Notes under the pieces: model-generated
Told to the model about the DNA's origin: nothing
Seen by the model: the letters and a program-made list of their open reading frames with translations, nothing else
The model's database searches: none
Made by a program: the position numbers and the translations under genes
Source: a virus
Virus record (IMG/VR): IMGVR_UViG_3300042894_002178
Location: 1 to 31,539 of that record
Length of the DNA stretch: 31,539 nt
Strand: one strand, 5' to 3'
In this document: positions 1-7,008 of the stretch, one piece after another
How the letters are laid out: every line of letters starts with the position of its first letter
How positions within the stretch are numbered: position 1 is the first letter of the stretch

Positions 1-369
1 TGAATCATCTGGATGAAACATGGGAAAGGTCAATGCATTCCAAGATGATTTGACATCTGCAAGAACTGCTTTTGTGTTGATGTCTGGTTTTCCAGTGATG
101 AAATCATTCACCAATCTTTGTTGTTCAGTTTCTGCATCCACATCAAACCAGTTCAGAACCTTTGATGCAAGTCTGATTGATGTCTTTTCATTCTGAATTC
201 CCTTTTCCAGATATTTTGAAGTGATGTCTTTTCTGAAACCATATTTGTCAAACAAGACAATTTCTTTCAATGCAGTCAGTGCTGTTGCACCGATTTTCTT
301 TCCACTTCTGTCATTTGTCATCAACTTTCCAATTTGTGATGCACGTGCAATGAATTGATTCTTTTCCAT
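1..369 (-). CDS. YqaJ-like viral recombinase / exonuclease, N-terminal part (cut by left edge)
   Basis: This is the first 123 codons of a gene that runs off the left edge. The family (YqaJ, lambda-exonuclease type, PD-(D/E)XK nuclease) resects double-stranded ends and hands ssDNA to an annealing protein. The start includes ARASQIGKLMTND (residues 9-20), then KYLEKGIQNE (52-61), whose Glu may be an active-site acid. The core follows as GKPDI (93-97) and LADVKSSW (103-110), giving the D96...D105-x-K107 arrangement of the nuclease fold. The C-terminal half expected for a protein of about 200 residues is missing. The ATG at 367-369 follows an AATCAATT stretch, also seen before the gene starting at 4927. 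It lies 20 bases downstream of the ERF gene, its expected functional partner. Family assignment is fairly sure; exact subfamily is not. Confidence 0.8.
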   Translation of the reverse strand, partial: MEKNQFIARASQIGKLMTNDRSGKKIGATALTALKEIVLFDKYGFRKDITSKYLEKGIQNEKTSIRLASKVLNWFDVDAETEQQRLVNDFITGKPDINTKAVLADVKSSWNALTFPMFHPDDS

Positions 370-389
370 AATTGATTGTTTTTTTGTTT

Positions 390-968
390 TTAAGCGTTTA
401 TTGAATTGATTGTGACTATTTGTTCAGATGTAAGGTCAAAAGTGTTCAAGACTTCTTCTTTCGTGTACTGACCAGCATTCACTGCACCAAGAATTGAAAT
501 GAACTGATGTTCGTTCAGTTTTTTCTTTGGAAATGGTTGTGCAAGTGCTGGTGTTGTTTGTTTCACTTGACCTTTTGCATCGATGTCTTCATCTTCACTG
601 AACACTGACAACATCGACAAAAGACAATACCTTTTGTAATATGTAAACTTTGCACCATCGGTTTGAAAAAGATTCATTCCTTTCAATTCTATTCCAGATG
701 GAAGGATGAAGTCAGTTTCAAGTGATTGTCCAGATTCAGTGTGAAAGATGATTGTCTTCAAATTTCCATTTCCATGAATCAGTTGTGTGAAACCGATTTG
801 ATTCTTGTGAAGAATCGGTCTGATGATTTCAATCGTTTTTGAAAGTTCAGCGTAATTATATCCATAACCTTTCTTTCCTTTTGGAATGATTGGACATTCT
901 GATTGAAATTGTGCAAGTGCTTTGAACAATTCAATCGGTTTTTCTGTTTTTTGCATTTCGAATTCCAT
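390..968 (-). CDS. erf: ERF-family single-strand annealing protein
   Basis: The 192-residue product matches the ERF superfamily of phage recombinases, which coat ssDNA and anneal complementary strands. Diagnostic stretches are FQSECPIIPKGKKGYGYNYA (21-40), a glycine-rich SELSKTIE-like helix start, HTESGQSLETDF (76-87) and FQTDGAKFTYYKRYCLLSML (101-120), followed by an acidic SEDEDID. The C-terminal 60 residues are variable, as is usual, with a short helical tail. It lies directly upstream of the exonuclease, so the pair forms an exonuclease/annealase recombination module. An alternative start at Met5 would remove only four residues. No Shine-Dalgarno site precedes the ATG. Confidence 0.9.
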   Translation of the reverse strand: MEFEMQKTEKPIELFKALAQFQSECPIIPKGKKGYGYNYAELSKTIEIIRPILHKNQIGFTQLIHGNGNLKTIIFHTESGQSLETDFILPSGIELKGMNLFQTDGAKFTYYKRYCLLSMLSVFSEDEDIDAKGQVKQTTPALAQPFPKKKLNEHQFISILGAVNAGQYTKEEVLNTFDLTSEQIVTINSINA

Positions 969-971
969 TTT

Positions 972-1301
972 TTAGTTGTTTTTAATTTGATTTTCAGTAA
1001 AATCTTCAAACATTGATTTTGCATTGAACATGACTTGAAATGATGCACTTGCTTCAAGATAGCATCTATCAACATCTTGTTCTGTCATTTCATCCACAAC
1101 AAACAATCTTGTCATCACATAAAACTTGATGAATAAATTTTCTTCAATGTCATCAAGAATCACATTTTCGATGATTTTCATGACTTCTGTTAATACTTTT
1201 TTCTTTTTTGCATCTTTTGAATTCTCATTCAATTGTCCGATTGTGAACATCAATTTTTCCATCGGTGTCAATTCATTGACCTTTTTTTCTTCTGATTTCA
1301 T
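972..1301 (-). CDS. Hypothetical protein, acidic and helical (109 aa)
   Basis: I do not recognise a family. The 109-residue product looks all-alpha, with a lysine-rich stretch KDAKKKKVLTEVMKIIEN near residues 30-46 and a Met/Phe-rich C-terminal half. It sits 3 bases upstream of the ERF gene and 4 bases downstream of an HTH gene, so it is surely co-transcribed with the recombination genes. By position it could be an accessory factor of recombination or replication, but nothing in the sequence proves that. Confidence 0.7.
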   Translation of the reverse strand: MKSEEKKVNELTPMEKLMFTIGQLNENSKDAKKKKVLTEVMKIIENVILDDIEENLFIKFYVMTRLFVVDEMTEQDVDRCYLEASASFQVMFNAKSMFEDFTENQIKNN

Positions 1302-1305
1302 TTTT

Positions 1306-1905
1306 TTAATATTTGATTGTAAATAATTTCAAACCGAAAATCTTCAATTCAAAGATTTTTTCTTTCGATTTGATGGTTCTTTTTTGTCTTTCTTTTGTAG
1401 TTCTTCTTTCCATTGCTTTTGATAAAGATGTTTCTGGAATAAAAACTTCACTAAATTCAGAAATACATGATGAATCGACAAGTGCTTCATCTTTTATCAA
1501 CATTTGTGTTTTTTGTGCAATCTGTTTCGAAACACGTGAATTCCAGTCTTCAAGTGATTCTTTGAATTGAAGTTCACCTTGTGGTGCAAGATTCTTTGGT
1601 TCTGATGTTCCAATAACGGTTTTTGAATTCTTTTTTATCACTGGAACATTGAACAATGACTTGACAGAATTGACCATTTGTGATGTGGGTGCAATTCCAG
1701 ACCAAAACAAACCATGTGCAGTTTCATTGATGATTCCAAGTTGTTTGAGTTTTGCAACACATACGTTTGAAATTCCAATTTCCTTACTGATTTTGGAAGT
1801 CTTGACCTTTGGATTCAGGTCAATTTCCATTTTCATCTTCTTGAATGCTTCAAGATAGTCCGATGTTGACAGATTCGGTCTTCTGGTTCTTTTCTGTTTT
1901 TCCAT
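1306..1905 (-). CDS. HTH-containing DNA-binding protein candidate (199 aa)
   Basis: Residues 33-62 (KVKTSKISKEIGISNVCVAK onward) fit a helix-turn-helix: a helix, the turn around GISN, then a recognition helix ending VAKLKQLG. The N-terminus is basic (KQKRTRRP) and the C-terminal 40 residues are again very basic (ERRTTKERQKRTIKSKEK), consistent with nucleic-acid binding. The middle is low-complexity and polar. It lies between an unknown 104-residue gene and the ERF operon. It may regulate or assist early replication genes. Function beyond DNA binding is inference. Confidence 0.65.
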   Translation of the reverse strand: MEKQKRTRRPNLSTSDYLEAFKKMKMEIDLNPKVKTSKISKEIGISNVCVAKLKQLGIINETAHGLFWSGIAPTSQMVNSVKSLFNVPVIKKNSKTVIGTSEPKNLAPQGELQFKESLEDWNSRVSKQIAQKTQMLIKDEALVDSSCISEFSEVFIPETSLSKAMERRTTKERQKRTIKSKEKIFELKIFGLKLFTIKY

Positions 1906-1923
1906 TTTATATTGGTTTATTGA

Positions 1924-2238
1924 TTAATTAAACATATTTGAATACAACATGGTTGTGTTTTTCATCACATCCATCATTGCTTTGAGTAAATTTTTAGCAA
2001 GTCTTTCTTCATCATCTTTTTTCATGCTGAATTCCATCACGATTGAATCATGATTATCAAATTCATTTAAAAACATTTCTGGATGCTGAATTTTCATGAA
2101 TTCTTTAACTTTTACACATTCAGTGTGATTTCTTACTGAATACTTTTTGCAATCTTCAATGGTGTTTTCCAATGACTTAATTAAAGCAAGTGCTTGATTT
2201 TCAACTGATTGTGTTTTTTTAGTCTTCATTTTTTCCAT
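1924..2238 (-). CDS. Hypothetical protein (104 aa)
   Basis: No family is recognised. The product is helical and charged, with the N-terminal KKTQSVENQALALIKSLENT forming a probable amphipathic helix. The start is the ATG at 2236-2238; a second ATG three codons later is equally possible. A promoter-like box (TATCTTTG) lies 10 bases upstream, so this may be the first gene of the left-most transcription unit (HTH, ERF, exonuclease). Confidence 0.65.
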   Translation of the reverse strand: MEKMKTKKTQSVENQALALIKSLENTIEDCKKYSVRNHTECVKVKEFMKIQHPEMFLNEFDNHDSIVMEFSMKKDDEERLAKNLLKAMMDVMKNTTMLYSNMFN

Positions 2239-2248
2239 TTTGTTTCTT

Positions 2249-2256
2249 CAAAGATA
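2249..2256 (-). promoter_or_regulatory. Promoter -7 box (TATCTTTG), Bacteroidetes type
   Basis: The minus strand reads GTATATCTTTGAAG, matching the TAnnTTTG -7 consensus of Bacteroidetes promoters. It lies in the 59-base gap upstream of the 104-residue gene starting at 2238. No clear -33 TTG is seen at the usual 19-21 base spacing, so this rests on the -7 box and position. Confidence 0.45.
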
Positions 2257-2297
2257 TACTTTTTTTCTTTTGTGATTCATATTTCAGAAAAAAAAAG

Positions 2298-2849
2298 TCA
2301 TTTCAATCTGATTTCTTTGATTCGTTTTTTCATTTCTTCAATCATTTCAATGATTTCGTGTTTCATGTAATGTGAAGGTCTTTGACTTTTGAATTCCAGT
2401 TCTTCCAGTTCTTGTTCAGTGATTCGTTTTGTGATGTTTTTTCGATATTCATGGACATTTCCACGAAGATGTTGATTGCAGTGAACACATTGACCATGAA
2501 TGTTTGTCAAATCAAATCTGATTGATGGATATGAACCGACTGAAAAGAAATGTCCAGCATCGAATTTTGCTTTCAATGGTTTGTTGCATGAAATGCATCT
2601 TTTGCTTCTGTCACGTAAACGAACAAACGTGTTCACCAGTGTCTGCAATTCTTGAAGATAGTCTTGCAATGTCTTCATTGATTCTTTCTTTTCCTTCCAT
2701 TTGATGTTGTCATCCAGTTTCTGTTTCTTTTTGATTTTTGACAACTTTTCCATTGCTTCAATCAGTTTGCAATCTTGATTCCAACAATATTTTTCAAGTG
2801 AACTGAATCGTGGTTCAAATGGTTCTTTGCAGTTTTTACATTTCTTCAT
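2298..2849 (-). CDS. ninG: NinG-like recombination protein
   Basis: The 183-residue product matches phage NinG (lambda Rap), a structure-specific DNA-junction nuclease. It opens with a zinc-finger-like CKNCKEPF (4-11) and CWNQDCK (22-28), continues through a basic coiled region and FVRLRDRSKRCISC (75-88), then DAGHFFSVGSY (97-107) and NIHGQCVHCN (116-125). This is the Cys/His nuclease core of the family. I chose the ATG at 2847-2849; an in-frame TTG two codons upstream is less likely. It overlaps the preceding gene by 14 bases, so the two are probably translationally coupled. Role: processing recombination intermediates with ERF and the exonuclease. Confidence 0.88.
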   Translation of the reverse strand: MKKCKNCKEPFEPRFSSLEKYCWNQDCKLIEAMEKLSKIKKKQKLDDNIKWKEKKESMKTLQDYLQELQTLVNTFVRLRDRSKRCISCNKPLKAKFDAGHFFSVGSYPSIRFDLTNIHGQCVHCNQHLRGNVHEYRKNITKRITEQELEELEFKSQRPSHYMKHEIIEMIEEMKKRIKEIRLK

Positions 2850-3051
2850 TTTCAAAAAGTGTTAATTGATTTTTATCAATCAAAATAATTTCTTCATTTT
2901 TAAGCATTCTAATGAACTTTTGATTGTTCATGACATGTTTCTTCATTTCTGATTCAATGTGCTTGTCAAACCATTCAAAATCATCACTGATGAAATCATT
3001 TGCATCATCTGAATGAATGATTTGTCTTGTTTCAATGATTTGTGCTTTCAT
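2836..3051 (-). CDS. Small acidic protein with C-terminal QLTLF clamp-binding-like motif (71 aa)
   Basis: No named family. I chose the ATG at 3049-3051, which shares a base with the helicase stop (TGATG) and suggests coupled translation; a longer reading into the helicase gene is possible but less natural. The protein is acidic at its N-terminal half (HSDDANDFISDDFEWFDK, 13-30) and helical in the middle. The tail reads DKNQLTLFENEEM, in which QLTLF (62-66) is close to the QL[SD]LF consensus by which polymerases and regulators bind the beta sliding clamp. Its place between helicase and NinG fits a replisome-linked role. Clamp binding is inference from the motif alone. Confidence 0.65.
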   Translation of the reverse strand: MKAQIIETRQIIHSDDANDFISDDFEWFDKHIESEMKKHVMNNQKFIRMLKNEEIILIDKNQLTLFENEEM

Positions 3052-4325
3052 CAGACAAATTTTGATGTCTTCAAATCCACCACCATTTCCCAAATTCCGA
3101 TTTCACCTTCACGATTCTTTGCAATTATTAATTCACACACATTCGTGGAATCATTTCCATTGTATGTTTCAGTTTCACCAAAGTATTCAGGTCGATGAAG
3201 GAATGCAACAATTGATGCATCTTGTTCGATTTCACCACTTTCTTTCAAATCTGGAAGTGATGGTCTTTTTCCAGTTTTTGATGAATCACGTGAAAGTTGT
3301 GCAAGTGCAAGACATGGAATCTGCAAGTTCTGACAAATCAATTTCAATCCATTGCTTATTTCAGACACAACTTCATATCTTGAACGTGATGATTTTGGTT
3401 GTATTTTTTGAATGTAGTCAACAAAGAACAAATCAATCTGGTGTTCCCTTTTCAATTTGTTCATTTCAGATGCAATGTCATTGATGGAATGTGAACCTTC
3501 GAAAATGAAAATATTGTTCCAGATGTCAAGTTCTTGAACTTTATAAATTCGATTCATTTCATCTTCATTGCAATTTCCAAACTTTATTTTATTGGAATCA
3601 ATACCAGATACATTTGCAAGAATTCTTCTGACCATCTGTTTTTTTGTCATTTCAAGTGCGAAGAATGCAACTTTCTTTCCTTGCATGACCATCTTCACCA
3701 TCGTGTTGACACCGAATGCAGTTTTTCCCATTGCTGGTCTTGCACCAACAACCATCACATCCACTGGTTCAAGAAGAACAACTTGATTCAGGAATGAATA
3801 ACCGATTTCAGTTCCACAAACAATTCCTTGTTTTGCATCAATATGGTCTTTCACAACATCAAAAATCACATCCACATTTGATTTGTGCTTCTTTTGTTCA
3901 AACTTCACATCATTTCCAGATTGAATGATTTCATGGAATTTGACCAGTGTCAAGTTTTCTGATTCCAGAAGAACATCAATCTGATTTCTGATGGAAATTG
4001 CTTGTTCAAATACAAGTTCTTGAATGCATTGTTCGAACATTGAAGACAATCGAAGTGTGCTTGTCAATGAATAGGATTGTGAAGTCAATTGTGAAATCTG
4101 GACAACCACTTTCTGGTCAAACCATCCATTTTCCTTGAATTGCATTGTGATTGTCAACAAGTCAATTGCTTTTTTTTCCTTGATAAGTTGACCAATAACT
4201 TGATGAAGTCTTTTTTGAAATCCAGTTTTCAAAAATCTTTCATCGATTCGATTAAATGTTTCAATGCAATCTTCTTTGGATTGATGCATCATCAAACCGA
4301 AAATTTGTTCAATTACTGACTTCAT
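3051..4325 (-). CDS. dnaB: Replicative DNA helicase, DnaB family
   Basis: The 424-residue protein is a DnaB-type hexameric helicase that unwinds DNA ahead of the phage fork. An N-terminal helical domain (about 1-130) precedes a RecA-like domain. Visible motifs are Walker A GARPAMGKT (194-202), FALEM (222-226), Walker B DLFFVDYIQ (298-306), LALAQLSR (339-346), DLKESGEIEQDA (359-370) and KNREGEIG (403-410). All are intact. Its ATG overlaps the stop of the upstream initiator gene (ATGA), and the small QLTLF protein starts at its stop codon, so the three are translated as a unit. The N-terminal domain is shorter than in bacterial DnaB, as often in phages. Confidence 0.93.
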   Translation of the reverse strand: MKSVIEQIFGLMMHQSKEDCIETFNRIDERFLKTGFQKRLHQVIGQLIKEKKAIDLLTITMQFKENGWFDQKVVVQISQLTSQSYSLTSTLRLSSMFEQCIQELVFEQAISIRNQIDVLLESENLTLVKFHEIIQSGNDVKFEQKKHKSNVDVIFDVVKDHIDAKQGIVCGTEIGYSFLNQVVLLEPVDVMVVGARPAMGKTAFGVNTMVKMVMQGKKVAFFALEMTKKQMVRRILANVSGIDSNKIKFGNCNEDEMNRIYKVQELDIWNNIFIFEGSHSINDIASEMNKLKREHQIDLFFVDYIQKIQPKSSRSRYEVVSEISNGLKLICQNLQIPCLALAQLSRDSSKTGKRPSLPDLKESGEIEQDASIVAFLHRPEYFGETETYNGNDSTNVCELIIAKNREGEIGIWEMVVDLKTSKFV

Positions 4326-4927
4326 AGTGTTGGAATGTATTTCGTTGAAACAATCTTCACTTCTGCAATTTCATCATTCCAGCATTCACCATTGAACCAT
4401 GTCAGAAGATTTTTTCTGAATTTTACATCTGGTGTTGATTGAACATATTTTCTTGCTTGTTCCTGAATAAATGTTCTTTTTGCTTTTGGAATCTTCTTCC
4501 ATGCTTTGAAACATTTCGATTTGTCAATCTTCTTTCCATAGACATTCCAAAAAATATCAAATAGAATTATATCATTATCATTATCATTATCACTATCATT
4601 ATCACTATCGTGGTTATTTGGGTTTGGTTCGGTTTCTTTGGGTTTTGAAATAACCATGTCGGTTTTTTCGGTTTCTGTCTTTTTTGGTCTTCCACCGAAT
4701 TTTCCATTTTCACGATTCTTTTCACATTTTACTTCATATTTTTCAAAGTCACGATTGAATTGATTTCTGAATGGAAGAAAACACATTTTCATTGCAAAAT
4801 CAAGTTCTGGTTCAATTCCATAATTGAAGTCATGAATTGCTTTGAATAGGATTCCTGATTGTTCATTTGTCAGTTCATCAAGAACCGAAAGTGCATCCAT
4901 GTGAAGGATGAATGATGTTTTTTTCAT
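4322..4927 (-). CDS. Replication initiator / helicase-loader candidate (DUF6291-like)
   Basis: Residues 1-82 (KKTSFILHMDALSVLDELT onward, NRENGKFGGRPKK at the end) resemble the DUF6291 domain of phage replication proteins. A polar linker with an Asp/Asn/Ser repeat (107-119) follows, encoded by a hexanucleotide repeat. The C-terminal domain (124-186) has FWNVYGKK...AWKKI and the ending LTWFNGECWNDE, typical of phage replisome organisers. Two domains joined by a flexible linker, directly upstream of and overlapping dnaB, suggest that one part binds the origin and the other loads the helicase. That role is inferred from architecture and position. A TATATTTG promoter box lies upstream. Confidence 0.75.
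   Translation of the reverse strand: MKKTSFILHMDALSVLDELTNEQSGILFKAIHDFNYGIEPELDFAMKMCFLPFRNQFNRDFEKYEVKCEKNRENGKFGGRPKKTETEKTDMVISKPKETEPNPNNHDSDNDSDNDNDNDIILFDIFWNVYGKKIDKSKCFKAWKKIPKAKRTFIQEQARKYVQSTPDVKFRKNLLTWFNGECWNDEIAEVKIVSTKYIPTL
4571..4610. repeat. Hexanucleotide microsatellite (ATCATT/ATCACT)n inside the initiator gene
   Basis: Forty bases consist of tandem hexamers of ATCATT with two ATCACT variants, coding (Asn-Asp/Ser-Asp) repeats in the linker of the initiator candidate. Being a multiple of three, unit gain or loss would change linker length without breaking the frame. Confidence 0.85.
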
Positions 4928-4950
4928 AATTGATTTTTTGATTGTTTTTG

Positions 4951-4958
4951 CAAATATA
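4951..4958 (-). promoter_or_regulatory. Promoter -7 box (TATATTTG) before the replication genes
   Basis: In the 36-base gap between the 80-residue gene and the initiator, the minus strand reads AAAAAGTATATTTGCAAAAAC, a full TAnnTTTG match. It is placed to drive initiator, helicase, clamp-motif protein and ninG. No clear -33 TTG is visible. Confidence 0.5.
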
Positions 4959-4963
4959 CTTTT

Positions 4964-5206
4964 TTATTCCATTTTTGATTTGATGACATGAAACCAAACA
5001 CCATCAATTTCAATTTCTTTGAAGTCTGATTTATTCATGAATTCCATCGAATAAGAAACAACTGCACTTCCATTTCGAAATTCATTGAATTGTGTTCCAT
5101 TCTTCAATTGATGTGACAACATGGTCATTGTTGATGAAATATCTGAAAGTTCATCAATTTGAATCTTGATGATAATTTCCTTTTTTTTGTTCAAATATTT
5201 CTTCAT
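4964..5206 (-). CDS. Hypothetical protein (80 aa)
   Basis: Unrecognised small protein with a lysine-rich N-terminus (KKYLNKKKEIIIKIQ) and a mixed alpha/beta C-terminus. Its ATG overlaps the stop of the preceding 61-residue gene (ATGA), so they are coupled. It is the last gene before the promoter of the replication genes. Many phage early genes of this size are host-takeover factors, but nothing here indicates which. Confidence 0.65.
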   Translation of the reverse strand: MKKYLNKKKEIIIKIQIDELSDISSTMTMLSHQLKNGTQFNEFRNGSAVVSYSMEFMNKSDFKEIEIDGVWFHVIKSKME

Positions 5207-5388
5207 GACATGTATTTTATTTCAAGATAATCAAGATATAATTGGACATTAAATGAACCACCTTTATCATCACATTCTTTCAGTGATTGGTTCTTCCAGA
5301 ATCGAATGCATTTCATGATGTCTGGTGGATATGCAATAAATACATTTTCCACTGCAATTTTTTCTGTTTTGATTCTTGAATTTTTCAT
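5203..5388 (-). CDS. Hypothetical protein (61 aa)
   Basis: Unrecognised 61-residue product with a central YPPDIMKCIRFWKNQ segment and two cysteines. Both ends overlap neighbours by ATGA junctions: its start with the stop of the 51-residue gene and its stop with the start of the 80-residue gene. This tight packing is the main support for its being real. Confidence 0.65.
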   Translation of the reverse strand: MKNSRIKTEKIAVENVFIAYPPDIMKCIRFWKNQSLKECDDKGGSFNVQLYLDYLEIKYMS

Positions 5389-5540
5389 TTTTGAATGATT
5401 TTTTTGATGATTGATGAATGCTTGTCAACTTTGATTTTTGCTTCTGCAAGACTTTCTGCTTGAATGATGGTCTTGTTTAGTGCAGTTCTTTTGAAGGTCA
5501 ATGAATTGATTTCAAACCAATGGAATTCAAATGTTTTCAT
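5385..5540 (-). CDS. Hypothetical small protein (51 aa)
   Basis: A short gene with ATG at 5538-5540 and TGA at 5385-5387 overlapping the next ATG. The product begins KTFEFHWFEINSLTFKRTA, then has TIIQAESLAEAKIKVDK, a beta-strand plus helix layout like small phage proteins with a short sandwich fold. The start is preceded by AAAAACAGAACATC, the shared start motif of this early region. The neighbouring 54-residue gene has a similar plan (aromatic N-terminal strand, then an Ala/Lys helix), so the two may be distant relatives. Confidence 0.65.
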   Translation of the reverse strand: MKTFEFHWFEINSLTFKRTALNKTIIQAESLAEAKIKVDKHSSIIKKIIQK

Positions 5541-5563
5541 GATGTTCTGTTTTTTGAGTTTAA

Positions 5564-5728
5564 TTAATATGCTTTGAAATTCTTGATTTTTACTACATCG
5601 TTATGTCTGCATTCAGCAAGATAATTATTTGCTATTTTAACTGCATCTTGTTTTGATGTACACCATGTTATTTTTTCTTCAATAACATTATTTTTTTTGT
5701 CTAAAAATTGGAATTTGTAAGGATTCAT
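5564..5728 (-). CDS. Hypothetical small protein (54 aa)
   Basis: I place the start at the ATG 5726-5728, giving NPYKFQFLDKKNNVIEEK then a helix TSKQDAVKIANNYLAECR. A longer reading would begin inside the upstream gene, but AAAAACAGAACAAA directly precedes this ATG, as at other starts in the region. The strand-then-helix layout resembles the adjacent 51-residue product. Function unknown. Confidence 0.65.
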   Translation of the reverse strand: MNPYKFQFLDKKNNVIEEKITWCTSKQDAVKIANNYLAECRHNDVVKIKNFKAY

Positions 5729-5759
5729 TTTGTTCTGTTTTTCGATTTTATGATTATTT

Positions 5760-6551
5760 TTAAATTGTTTCAAAGTCAATAACTTCAAACTGATGACCAT
5801 GATTTTCTTGTTCTTGTTTACTGAATTCTTTCAAGGTCAATTTCAATGTTCTTCCTTTGATTTTTGTTGATGCTGGATTATTTTCTTTTCGTGGTAATGC
5901 ATACGAATATCCATTGTATGACATTTGTGTGAAACGTGGAAAAATTACATCAGTAATATATTTTCCATCAATTTCAATTCTCAATGTTCCATTTGATGAT
6001 AAATTTCGAACACAATCAAATTCAAGTGTCATGGTTTTTTTGATTGTTTGAATAACTGATTCACGTGCATGAATACCATTGCATTGTTCAATTGTAAACA
6101 ATGATTCTGAACCATCTTCATGTTTCACAACACCAAATTCACCAGAATTCAAAAGAACTTGTTTTGCAAATTGATTTGATGTTTCTGAAAAATACCAGAA
6201 CAAATATTTGATGTCAGTGCATTCAGAAATTTTTTGGTCATCGTATTTTCCAAACTGAAAAACAGAACATTCTGATTTGTTCAATTCACAATAATTCTTT
6301 GCAGTTGTTGACCATGTTCTTGTTCCACGAAGACTTTCATCAATGAAAAATTCACTGATTCCTTTTGCTTGAACTTTTTCAATTGCTTTGTCTTTGCAGA
6401 TGGACAACTTTCCACAATATGTGAAAGTTGTTTTTGTTCCACTGACTGAATATTGACCATTGACTTCTGAATAAACATAGTCATTCTGAACATTCCACAA
6501 TGTGAAAAATTTTGTTGCAAATCCGATTCCATAAGTTGTTCCAGTCTTCAT
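5760..6551 (-). CDS. Hypothetical early protein, Cys-containing (263 aa)
   Basis: The largest gene of the early block; no family recognised. It begins TGTTYGIGFATKFFTLWNV (3-21), followed by a strand-rich region with cysteines near 46, 52, 88, 95 and 111 that could in part bind metal, although no classic zinc-finger spacing is present. The C-terminal third is also beta-rich. The start is preceded by AAAAACAGAAAATC, so the ATG at 6549-6551 is well supported. It lies between two small early genes and is probably transcribed from the promoter at 6883. Confidence 0.7.
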   Translation of the reverse strand: MKTGTTYGIGFATKFFTLWNVQNDYVYSEVNGQYSVSGTKTTFTYCGKLSICKDKAIEKVQAKGISEFFIDESLRGTRTWSTTAKNYCELNKSECSVFQFGKYDDQKISECTDIKYLFWYFSETSNQFAKQVLLNSGEFGVVKHEDGSESLFTIEQCNGIHARESVIQTIKKTMTLEFDCVRNLSSNGTLRIEIDGKYITDVIFPRFTQMSYNGYSYALPRKENNPASTKIKGRTLKLTLKEFSKQEQENHGHQFEVIDFETI

Positions 6552-6579
6552 GATTTTCTGTTTTTAGATTGATTAAAAA

Positions 6580-6849
6580 TTATTTATTGAAAGTTTTGAC
6601 AATTTCAAAACCATGTTCAAAATGACAAGTTGAATTGTTAATGAATTCCATTGCTTCGAATTCATTGTCAAAATCACATTGATGGTGTCTTGTCACTGCA
6701 AGTTCTTTGTCAAGAATCAATTCATTGTGCAAAAACACATTTCTGATGATTTCTTCTTCTTTTAAAGCGAAAACTTTGAATGTTATTTTCATGTTGTTTT
6801 TCACTTTAAGTGATTGATTTTCAAGTGTTTGTGTTGTTTCTGTTGTCAT
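6580..6849 (-). CDS. Hypothetical early protein (89 aa)
   Basis: First gene after the terminator that closes the lysis genes. The ATG at 6847-6849 follows AAAAACAGAAATT. An internal Met20 begins the folded-looking part (KITFKVFALKEEEIIRN), so the first 19 residues may be a flexible tail. There is a His/Cys-containing stretch (RHHQCDFDNEFEAMEFINN). No family recognised. Confidence 0.65.
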   Translation of the reverse strand: MTTETTQTLENQSLKVKNNMKITFKVFALKEEEIIRNVFLHNELILDKELAVTRHHQCDFDNEFEAMEFINNSTCHFEHGFEIVKTFNK

Positions 6850-6882
6850 AATTTCTGTTTTTGCTTGTCACCATTGACATCA

Positions 6883-6890
6883 CAAATATA
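6883..6890 (-). promoter_or_regulatory. Promoter for the early transcription unit (TATATTTG)
   Basis: The minus strand has TATATTTG, a full match to the Bacteroidetes -7 consensus. A TTG at 6913-6915 lies 22 bases upstream, close to the 19-21 spacing of known promoters. The site is downstream of the tandem terminators and 33 bases before the first early gene. Confidence 0.6.
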
Positions 6891-6922
6891 TCCTTTTTTT
6901 AATACGTGATACCAACAAGGTG

Positions 6923-6980
6923 AAAAAAAAACCAAAGAAACCATCATGGTTTTTAAAAAACCGAATGAATTCAATGGTTT
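6923..6980 (-). terminator. Tandem rho-independent terminators after the lysis genes
   Basis: Read on the minus strand, AAACC (6980-6976) pairs with GGTTT (6962-6958) across a 13-base loop and runs into six Ts. It is followed at once by the perfect inverted repeat AAACCATGATGGTTT (6952-6938), then GGTTTTTTTTT. Two hairpins with T tracts between the last lysis gene and an early promoter mark the end of the late transcription unit. Confidence 0.7.
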
Positions 6981-7008
6981 CAGAATCAAAAAAAATTTAA
7001 TTATTTTT

